Shown here piece after piece: positions 1 to 4,869 of a stretch of 7,516 nt of DNA; within the stretch, counting starts at the first letter, position 1, and each line of letters begins with the position of its first letter. The stretch comes from CALLQB01 sp036479275 (GTDB lineage: Bacteria; Actinomycetota; Acidimicrobiia; Acidimicrobiales; SHLQ01): the NCBI GenBank assembly GCA_965524675.1, contig CBERPN010000218.1:1-7516 (forward strand), written 5' to 3'. Under the pieces are notes generated by a model. The model was not told the origin of the DNA. It did not search any database and saw only the letters and a list, made by a program, of their open reading frames with translations. The position numbers were made by a program, and so were the translations under genes.

Positions 1-79
1 CTCTTGATTGAGTTCTCCCACTGTTGCAGACGATGAAAAGCCGCCGCGGTTACAGCTCCCTCGATCCGTTCCGCTGGGT

Positions 80-85
80 TAGTTT
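80..85 (+). promoter_or_regulatory. Candidate -10 element for a leaderless start
   Basis: TAGTTT fits the actinobacterial -10 pattern TANNNT and lies exactly 6 bases before the ATG at 92, which would place transcription initiation on the start codon itself. There is no Shine-Dalgarno-like run before this ATG. The TAG at 80-82 is an in-frame stop, so the start cannot lie further upstream. No convincing -35 hexamer is seen. The function is inferred from motif and spacing only. Confidence 0.4.
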
Positions 86-91
86 GAGCAG

Positions 92-862
92 ATGGATAAT
101 TCAGATCCCACCACTCGGCCGGCCGAGGTCTCGGGCTGGCCCAAACTCAACATCTTTTACCGAACCGATCCCGACAAGGTTGCAGAGCTTCTACCCCCAG
201 GACTTGAGCCAGGCGAGGACCCGACCGTCCAGATTGGAATCTACTGCGTACCGGTTCGTGAAGAACCCGAATTCGGCGTGAGCACCAAGGTCAGAGCCAG
301 ATGGGATGGAATCGACGGCTGGTATTCGCTCGGCATGGGCATCGACCAAGAATCGGCAATTTTCATCAGCCAAGAAACGAACGGGCAACCGAAATACCCC
401 TGCGATATCAAGTTCTATCGACTCGGCGACCAGATCGAGGCAAGGTGTACACACCAGGGCTACACCTTTCTTGAGTTCTCGGGCGAAGTGACCGGAACCG
501 AGGCTCCTAGCGGCGACGATCGCGAAGAGAACGAATGGTGGATCAAGTCGATTCGGGCCCTAAACGGAGCGCCCAACGAATGGGACTTTCCACCCCACAT
601 CATTCGAGTGCAGCAGGTGAGCGAGATGGTCCATGCCGAGACCCTCGCCGGCGAGCTGCGACTGCTCGAAAGCCCGTGGGATCCTCATACCCGCTATCTA
701 CCGTTCGAGGAACTGTTATCGGCAAAACTGGTGACCAACCGACACAAGTCCCGAACGATCAGTAAAGCCGGAACGCTCGACCCTGACGCCTTCTGGCCTT
801 ATGCCGATGTGATCGGTGGTTCTCGCTGGCCGGGGGAACGCGGCGGCCCACGCCCCGCCTAG
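92..862 (+). CDS. Acetoacetate decarboxylase-like protein (ADC superfamily)
   Basis: A 256-residue soluble protein of the acetoacetate decarboxylase superfamily, with no signal peptide or membrane segment. In this family a lysine forms a Schiff base with a beta-keto or alpha-keto acid. The telltale segment is around residues 98-106 (NGQPKYPCD), aligning with the family motif PKK; K101 would be the Schiff-base lysine. The second lysine, which lowers the pKa of the first in clostridial ADC, is Y102 here, so true acetoacetate decarboxylation is doubtful and an aldolase-, dehydratase- or cyclase-like reaction is possible. An early Y-x-T-D-P-D-K-V-A-x-L-L-P-P-G-L segment (residues 23-38) is also typical of the fold. 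ATG 92 is the first possible start after an in-frame TAG at 80. The gene converges on the aminotransferase gene, with 6 bases between stop codons. Family assignment is fairly sure; the substrate is unknown. Confidence 0.78.
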   Translation: MDNSDPTTRPAEVSGWPKLNIFYRTDPDKVAELLPPGLEPGEDPTVQIGIYCVPVREEPEFGVSTKVRARWDGIDGWYSLGMGIDQESAIFISQETNGQPKYPCDIKFYRLGDQIEARCTHQGYTFLEFSGEVTGTEAPSGDDREENEWWIKSIRALNGAPNEWDFPPHIIRVQQVSEMVHAETLAGELRLLESPWDPHTRYLPFEELLSAKLVTNRHKSRTISKAGTLDPDAFWPYADVIGGSRWPGERGGPRPA

Positions 863-868
863 GCCCAC

Positions 869-1951
869 TTAGCTGGCTGTTAACGAGCCAAAAGTCTTGA
901 GGAATCGATCGTTCTCCTCAACCGTTCCAACCGTCACGCGGATCCCCTCACCCGAGAACGGGCGGATCACGACACCTTGCTTTTCGAGTTCCGGAGCTAC
1001 CGCGTCGGTTCGCTCGCCGACGGGGATGTAGACGAAATTTGCCTGAGCGTCGGGTAGATCCCAGCCGGCTTCTTGTAAGGCAGCAACCATTCGAGCACGC
1101 TCTCGCAGGATTGCGTCGACGCGGGATTGAATCTCATCCAGAGCGCCTAGCGCAGCGAGGGTGGCGGCTTGGGCGATGCTATTCACGGCAAAGGGAATCA
1201 GCGCCTTGTCGATTTCGCTGATTACCTCCGGATCGCCAACCGCGTACCCCGAGCGAAGGCCCGCTAAGCCGTAGGCCTTTGAAAATGTCCTGGTGACGAT
1301 CAGGTTGCGGTGATGGGGCACTAAGTCGGCCACCGGATCGCCGAATTCGGGGCTGACAAACTCGCGGTAAGCCTCGTCTACCAAGACGATCACGTCGTCG
1401 GGAATTTTCTCGATCATTGCCTTGATGGCATCGGTGCGCACCGCCGTGCCTGTGGGATTGTTTGGCGTGGCGAGCATGACGATTTTGGTCTTGTCGGTAA
1501 CCGCCGCCGCGACCGCGTCGAGGTCGAAACGGTTGTCGATGAGGTCTACGGCGACCACCACGCCGCCCATCAGCCTCACGTTGATTGGGTATGCCTCGAA
1601 CGATGGCCACGGAAACACGACCTCATCGCCGGGATCGACATAGGTAAGGCAGAGTTGCTGCAGCAGCCCCACCGAGCCGCAACCGACAGTAACCTGCTCG
1701 GAGTCCACGGCCAGCCAATTTGCGATAGCTGAGCGCAACTCCGAGGCGCGGTGATCGCCATAGCGATTCACCGTGGCCGCAGCGGCGATAATCGCAGCTC
1801 GCACCGCGTCTACCGGCTCGTACGGGTTCTCGTTGGAGGCGAGTTTGATGGCGTTGCGGATCCCGTGCTCGGCCTCGGCCTGGCTTGCTCCCTTGCCCGG
1901 TCGATACGAGGCCAAGCCGGTTACCGCTGGTCGAACCCTGCCTACAGCCAT
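869..1951 (-). CDS. hisC: Histidinol-phosphate / aromatic amino acid aminotransferase (HisC/Pat family)
   Basis: A class I/II fold-type I PLP aminotransferase of 360 residues, the usual HisC length. Visible motifs (numbered from the ATG at 1951) are ASNENP at 38-43, VGCGSV at 90-95, PNNPTG at 163-168, DEAY at 192-195, and FSKAYGLAGLR at 223-233 with PLP lysine K225. The C-terminal IRVTVG (337-342) supplies the carboxylate-binding arginine R338. The pattern (VNRYGD, GCGSVxLxQQL, SFEAYP) resembles the mycobacterial HisC2/Pat (Rv3772) subfamily, which acts as an aromatic aminotransferase. No other his gene is nearby, so phenylalanine/tyrosine transamination is at least as likely as histidinol phosphate; pat is the alternative symbol. 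The frame stays open to a GTG at 2035, but the extra 28 residues have no family character, would consume the divergent promoter region, and lack a good ribosome site. ATG 1951 has AAAGAG 7 bases upstream. Confidence 0.87.
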   Translation of the reverse strand: MAVGRVRPAVTGLASYRPGKGASQAEAEHGIRNAIKLASNENPYEPVDAVRAAIIAAAATVNRYGDHRASELRSAIANWLAVDSEQVTVGCGSVGLLQQLCLTYVDPGDEVVFPWPSFEAYPINVRLMGGVVVAVDLIDNRFDLDAVAAAVTDKTKIVMLATPNNPTGTAVRTDAIKAMIEKIPDDVIVLVDEAYREFVSPEFGDPVADLVPHHRNLIVTRTFSKAYGLAGLRSGYAVGDPEVISEIDKALIPFAVNSIAQAATLAALGALDEIQSRVDAILRERARMVAALQEAGWDLPDAQANFVYIPVGERTDAVAPELEKQGVVIRPFSGEGIRVTVGTVEENDRFLKTFGSLTAS

Positions 1952-1958
1952 CGACGTT

Positions 1959-1964
1959 CTCTTT
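1959..1964 (-). promoter_or_regulatory. Ribosome binding site deciding the aminotransferase start
   Basis: On the minus strand this reads AAAGAG, 7 bases before the ATG at 1951. It is only a moderate Shine-Dalgarno match. It favours the 360-residue start, where homology to HisC begins, over the upstream GTG at 2035. Confidence 0.4.
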
Positions 1965-2002
1965 CGCTCGCTTACGTCCCGAATCGAATCGTTCAGGAGA
2001 AC

Positions 2003-2036
2003 TGTGACCCTACCGGGCAAGCTCTGTAGGGTCACA
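2003..2036. repeat. Perfect 11-bp inverted repeat between divergent genes
   Basis: TGTGACCCTAC at 2003-2013 and its exact reverse complement GTAGGGTCACA at 2026-2036 flank a 12-base spacer. The dyad lies in the divergent region between the aminotransferase (start 1951) and the SDR (start 2041). The outer TGTGA/TCACA ends resemble CRP half-sites but are 24 bases apart instead of 6, so this is not a CRP site. Each arm contains TAGGGT reading outward, a TANNNT -10 candidate: 2027-2032 on plus and 2012-2007 on minus. It could be an operator for a dimeric regulator overlapping back-to-back promoters, or a 5' RNA hairpin. The repeat itself is certain; the role is inferred. Confidence 0.7.
2027..2032 (+). 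promoter_or_regulatory. Candidate -10 element / weak ribosome site before the SDR
   Basis: TAGGGT lies 8 bases before the ATG at 2041 within the right arm of the inverted repeat. It could be a -10 hexamer for a nearly leaderless transcript. Alternatively its AGGG could act as a Shine-Dalgarno sequence if transcription begins further upstream. The sequence does not decide between the two. Confidence 0.3.
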
Positions 2037-2040
2037 AGTC

Positions 2041-2787
2041 ATGACCACCACCAAATGTCTCGCCGATCGACGGGTTCTCGTAGTCGGTGCATCATCGGGA
2101 ATCGGTGCTGGCTTTGCGAAGGCGGCTGCTAGCGAGGGCGCCAAGGTGACCCTGTCGGCGCGGCGCTCCCAGTTGCTGGACGAGCTGGTCTCCGACATCG
2201 GTGCTGGGCACGCAGTAGTTGGTGATGCGACCAATCCAAACGATGCTAAGCGGGTGGCGGCCGAGGCCGTCGAAGCTATGGGCGGCATCGACCTCATGGT
2301 TTACGCCGCCGGTTACGGCGTGCTGCAACGCTTAGGCGACACCGACCCCGACGTCTGGGCCGACGTTTACCGAGTGAATGTGATCGGGGCTAATCTTGCC
2401 GCGGCCGCAGTGGTCGATCTCATGGATCGAGATGGCATGTGTGCCTTTGTTTCATCGCGAACCACCGAAGACACCAATGGGCTGTTCGCCTCGTACTCAG
2501 CGTCGAAGGCCGCCCTCGATCAGTGCATCCGAACCTGGCGAGTGGAACGCCCCGATCGCCGCTTCACCCGGATCGTTATGGGCAATTGTCAGCCGACCGA
2601 ATTTGCCAACCATATGGGAGCCGACTTACTCGGCGATGCCATCGACACGTGGATTGCGCAGGCGATCCCGGGCGGGATGATGCACGTCGACGATGTTGGG
2701 TTGGCGATGGCTCGCGCGTTAGCGGTTGGCCTCGATCATCCCGAGATCGACAGCTCCGAACTCAAATTCGATGCCCGAACTAGCTAG
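2041..2787 (+). CDS. Short-chain dehydrogenase/reductase, NADP-type
   Basis: A 248-residue classical-type SDR with one Rossmann domain. The cofactor loop GASSGIG is at 16-22. S39-A-R-R after the second beta strand has the basic residues associated with NADP(H) binding. Y88-A-A-G stands in place of NNAG. N113, S139, Y152 and K156 (YSASK) form the catalytic tetrad with the normal 13-residue Ser-Tyr spacing. The usual PG motif after the sixth strand is replaced by GNCQPTEF (181-188), so the substrate-lid region is atypical. The start is forced: an in-frame TGA lies at 2005 and no other start codon occurs before ATG 2041. The gene stands alone, divergent from the aminotransferase, and its stop directly abuts that of the convergent CMD-like gene. 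The substrate cannot be told from sequence. Confidence 0.88.
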   Translation: MTTTKCLADRRVLVVGASSGIGAGFAKAAASEGAKVTLSARRSQLLDELVSDIGAGHAVVGDATNPNDAKRVAAEAVEAMGGIDLMVYAAGYGVLQRLGDTDPDVWADVYRVNVIGANLAAAAVVDLMDRDGMCAFVSSRTTEDTNGLFASYSASKAALDQCIRTWRVERPDRRFTRIVMGNCQPTEFANHMGADLLGDAIDTWIAQAIPGGMMHVDDVGLAMARALAVGLDHPEIDSSELKFDARTS

Positions 2788-3183
2788 CTATTCAGTTTCA
2801 GATTCAGATTCGGGAGGGTTAGCGCACTCGTAGATCACCCGTTCTACCTCGCCGATCATGGGTGCAACATTGGGGTAGCCAGCGTAGGGCGCAAGCGTTA
2901 CCAGCGTCTCTCGTAGTTCGGTCTCGGTGAGTTCGCCGTTCTTGAGAGCGGCCTTGGCTTGAAGCTTAAAGATATCGGTGGCACCGTTGGCTGCTGCCAC
3001 TCCCATGATCAGAAGCCGACGGTCGCGCACAGACATTTCGTCGCGGGTCCAGATCTCGGCGAAGAGGGTCTTCACCATTACATCGTTGAAGGCCATCGCT
3101 CCTTCGGGCAGAGCTGTTACGTCGCCCGCGTATACCTCTCGCAGCATCTCGGCGCCGCGGTCGTAGGCGCTGGGTTCACTCAT
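2788..3183 (-). CDS. Carboxymuconolactone decarboxylase (CMD) family protein
   Basis: A 131-residue, all-helical CMD-family protein. The core (residues 49-117) shows the family pattern: SVRDRRLLIMGVAAANG, then KLQAKAALKNGELTETELRE, then LAPYAGYPN. It lacks the CxxC peroxidase centre of AhpD relatives, since the only cysteine is C120 near the end. The histidine usual in gamma-CMD enzymes before the ALxNG segment is Q75 here, so decarboxylase activity on 4-carboxymuconolactone is not assured. The tail is acidic and serine-rich (ESESETE). ATG 3183 overlaps the TGA of the upstream dehydrogenase as ATGA (3180-3183) and has AGGAG 10 bases upstream, implying translational coupling. The frame remains open to 3435, but that extension overlaps the neighbour and is not credible. 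It is probably a partner or downstream enzyme of the dehydrogenase. Confidence 0.85.
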   Translation of the reverse strand: MSEPSAYDRGAEMLREVYAGDVTALPEGAMAFNDVMVKTLFAEIWTRDEMSVRDRRLLIMGVAAANGATDIFKLQAKAALKNGELTETELRETLVTLAPYAGYPNVAPMIGEVERVIYECANPPESESETE

Positions 3184-4049
3184 GATTCTGGTACTCCTGT
3201 ATCGGGTTGGTCGACTTGATAGATGGTGGGCATCGCGGCGCGAATCTCTGCCACAACCGCCGATGCGGTCGCCCGGGACGAACCGAGCTCCAACGCTAGA
3301 TCGAGATCTTTTTCGGCGATACCAACTTGGGTCTCGAGCGTCGATCGAAAGTCTCCGACGATATGGGCCTGGGGAATCCCTAGCAGCCCAATAAAGCTTT
3401 CGGTTAGCTTTCCGAGTTGGCCAATGTGACGCCAAGCCTCGTAGAGGGCATTCGGATCAGCGCCTGCTTCGGTGATCAGATCATATGAGTGAGCGGCTGC
3501 CGCGAACTGTGCGTAGGTCATTACGTTGACGGCAATCTTTAAGGCGGCGCCAGAGCCCACTGGGCCTGCAGCGATGACCTTCGAGCCAAAGATGTCGAGC
3601 AGGTCGCGAACCTCTTGAGCCATATCGTCGACTCCCCCGGCGAAGATGGCGAGTTCACCAATCCTGGCGTTGTCTGCACCACCGGCAACACAAGCATCAA
3701 ATACCTTTGCGCCCCAGCCTTGCGCCGTTTGCGCCGCGGCTGTGACCGTGGCGGGCGCGACGGTCGAGTGAATCAAGATTGTTCGAGGTCCGTTTACACA
3801 ATCGCCGAGGCCCGCTTGGCCCGACAGCACCGATTCGATATGAGCTGCGGCCGGAACACAGATGCTTACGATGTCGCTCTGCTCGCCGACCTCGGTGGCG
3901 CTCGTCGCGCCACGCGCTCCGCGGTTGACGGCGGCGCCAACCGCGGCTTCGTCGACGTCGAACACCGACACATCAGCGCCGGTCGATACGAGCTGTTCGA
4001 CCATCGCCGAACCCATCATCCCCAGACCGACATAGCCATAGGTAGTCAT
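3180..4049 (-). CDS. NAD-dependent beta-hydroxyacid dehydrogenase (3-hydroxyisobutyrate dehydrogenase family)
   Basis: A 289-residue member of the 6-phosphogluconate/3-hydroxyisobutyrate dehydrogenase superfamily, which reversibly oxidises beta-hydroxyacids. It has an N-terminal Rossmann domain (about 1-160) and an all-helical C-terminal domain. GLGMMG at 8-13 binds the dinucleotide, and D31 after the second strand suggests NAD rather than NADP. The substrate-binding signature is DACVAGGADNARIGELAIF (118-136), where the usual APVSGG is varied to ACVAGG. The catalytic lysine is K171 in GSGAALKIAVN, with N175, and K247-D-L follows. The start is certain: residue 3 begins the first beta strand and an in-frame TAG sits 12 bases before ATG. 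It leads a two-gene unit with the CMD-like gene and is divergent from the SDR/ALDH pair. Family sure; physiological hydroxyacid unknown. Confidence 0.9.
   Translation of the reverse strand: MTTYGYVGLGMMGSAMVEQLVSTGADVSVFDVDEAAVGAAVNRGARGATSATEVGEQSDIVSICVPAAAHIESVLSGQAGLGDCVNGPRTILIHSTVAPATVTAAAQTAQGWGAKVFDACVAGGADNARIGELAIFAGGVDDMAQEVRDLLDIFGSKVIAAGPVGSGAALKIAVNVMTYAQFAAAAHSYDLITEAGADPNALYEAWRHIGQLGKLTESFIGLLGIPQAHIVGDFRSTLETQVGIAEKDLDLALELGSSRATASAVVAEIRAAMPTIYQVDQPDTGVPES
3194..3198 (-). promoter_or_regulatory. Shine-Dalgarno site of the CMD-like gene
   Basis: On the minus strand this reads AGGAG, 10 bases before the ATG at 3183 and inside the last codons of the upstream dehydrogenase. 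It fixes the 131-residue start and excludes the longer open frame. Confidence 0.65.
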
Positions 4050-4055
4050 CGCGGC

Positions 4056-4061
4056 ACACTA
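4056..4061 (-). promoter_or_regulatory. Candidate -10 element for a leaderless start
   Basis: The minus strand reads TAGTGT followed by exactly 6 bases and ATG (4049), the same geometry as at 80-94. The in-frame TAG within it prevents an upstream start. The bases between have no Shine-Dalgarno character. A TTGACG hexamer at 4078-4073 is only 11 bases upstream, too close for a standard -35. Initiation directly at the start codon is the best inference. Confidence 0.42.
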
Positions 4062-4083
4062 ACCGCAACAGCCGTCAAGGTTG

Positions 4084-4089
4084 TAGTCT
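4084..4089 (+). promoter_or_regulatory. Weak -10 candidate for the SDR/ALDH operon
   Basis: TAGTCT fits TANNNT and would give a leader of about 25 bases containing the GGAGA ribosome site. No -35 hexamer is recognisable at the expected distance. No convincing operator-like dyad was found in the 71-base divergent region 4050-4120. Confidence 0.2.
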
Positions 4090-4110
4090 GCGATCTCAGC
4101 GCACACCTGT

Positions 4111-4115
4111 GGAGA
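4111..4115 (+). promoter_or_regulatory. Shine-Dalgarno site deciding the second SDR start
   Basis: GGAGA ends 5 bases before ATG 4121. An in-frame GTG at 4109 overlaps this site and would add only four residues, so the ATG is preferred. Confidence 0.65.
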
Positions 4116-4120
4116 CAGCG

Positions 4121-4864
4121 ATGAGATTCGAGAAAAAGACAGCGATCGTCACCGGAGCCGGAGGCGGAATCGGCGAGGCGTACGCTCGGGCGTTGCACGA
4201 AGAGGGCGCCAACGTTGTTATCGCCGAACTGAACGAAGAAAGCGGTGCAGCGGTAGCCGACTCCTTGGGCGAGCGAGCGTTGTTCGTGGCAACCAATGTC
4301 GGTGATCCCAACAGCACCGACGCCATGGCCGACGCCACGATGGCCAAGTTTGGCTCGATCGACCACCTGGTCAACAACGCTGCGATCTTTGGCGACATGG
4401 AGCTAGCAGGCCTAACCAACGTCGACTACGACTACCTCGACCATTTCATGAAGGTCAACGTGATGGGTGTGCTTCACTGCACCCGCTCGGTAATGCGTCC
4501 CATGGCCAAAGGGGGCGGCGGATCGATCGTCAATCAATCCTCGACAGCGGCTTGGATGGGCATAGCCGGCTTCTACGGGATGGCGAAAGCGTCGGTCAAC
4601 TTTCTTACCGCCTCGTTAGCGCACGAGCTTGCCCACCGAAAGATCCGTATCAACGCGATCGCACCTGGCCCCACGGCAACAGCGGCAATGGATAAACAGG
4701 TTCCCGAGGCATTCCGCGATCCGTTGATTCAATCGCTGGCCATCAAGCGGCTCGGAACCCCAGCCGACCACGTCGGCCCTGTGTTGTTCCTACTGTCGGA
4801 CGAAGCGGGCTGGATGACCGGGCACATCATGGCGGTCGACGGCGGACAGATTACGAGGATTTAG
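4121..4864 (+). CDS. Short-chain dehydrogenase/reductase, NAD-type, operonic with ALDH
   Basis: A 247-residue classical SDR expected to interconvert an alcohol and a ketone or aldehyde. TGAGGGIG (11-18) binds the cofactor, and the acidic E36 after the second strand points to NAD(H). NNAA (85-88) varies the usual NNAG. N113, S141, Y152 and K156 (YGMAK) form the catalytic set, with a Ser-Tyr loop two residues shorter than common. APGPTATAAM (181-190) carries the PG motif, and the C-terminal VDGG (239-242) is classical. The aldehyde dehydrogenase gene follows 5 bases downstream, so the pair probably oxidises an alcohol to a carboxylic acid in two steps. The gene is divergent from the beta-hydroxyacid dehydrogenase. 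It recalls mycobacterial Rv0769, which lies beside aldA. Class certain; substrate unknown. Confidence 0.92.
   Translation: MRFEKKTAIVTGAGGGIGEAYARALHEEGANVVIAELNEESGAAVADSLGERALFVATNVGDPNSTDAMADATMAKFGSIDHLVNNAAIFGDMELAGLTNVDYDYLDHFMKVNVMGVLHCTRSVMRPMAKGGGGSIVNQSSTAAWMGIAGFYGMAKASVNFLTASLAHELAHRKIRINAIAPGPTATAAMDKQVPEAFRDPLIQSLAIKRLGTPADHVGPVLFLLSDEAGWMTGHIMAVDGGQITRI
4855..4859 (+). promoter_or_regulatory. Shine-Dalgarno site of the aldehyde dehydrogenase gene
   Basis: GAGGA lies 10 bases before ATG 4870, within the final codons of the preceding SDR. This is the usual layout for a co-transcribed, coupled gene pair. Confidence 0.5.
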
Positions 4865-4869
4865 CAAAG

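Noticed and set aside
24..281. Plus-strand open frame at the left edge
   Set aside because: It overlaps the ADC-like gene out of frame and its proline/serine/arginine-rich composition is typical of a shadow frame.
874..890. TGGCT / AGCCA stem as a terminator between the ADC-like and aminotransferase genes
   Set aside because: Only 5 bp with a 7-base loop, inside the aminotransferase C-terminal codons, and without a T-tract.
1952..2035. N-terminal extension of the aminotransferase to a GTG at 2035
   Set aside because: The 28 extra residues are not HisC-like, the GTG lacks a ribosome site, and the extension would remove almost all divergent promoter space. The ATG at 1951 has AAAGAG upstream.
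2003..2036. CRP-type site from TGTGA and TCACA
   Set aside because: The half-sites are 24 bases apart rather than 6, so a CRP dimer would not recognise them in the standard way.
2004..2132. Possible small ORF starting at GTG 2004 after AGGAG (1995-1999)
   Set aside because: It overlaps the SDR in another frame for most of its length, has no recognisable character, and the AGGAG-to-GTG spacing is only 4 bases.
3184..3435. Open frame extending the CMD-like protein upstream
   Set aside because: It overlaps the conserved dehydrogenase C terminus, its arginine-rich sequence is shadow-like, and the ATG at 3183 has a good Shine-Dalgarno site and an ATGA overlap.
4050..4120. Operator in the HIBDH/SDR divergent region
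   Set aside because: Only short chance matches such as two GCACAC hexamers were found; no dyad longer than 4 bp stands out.
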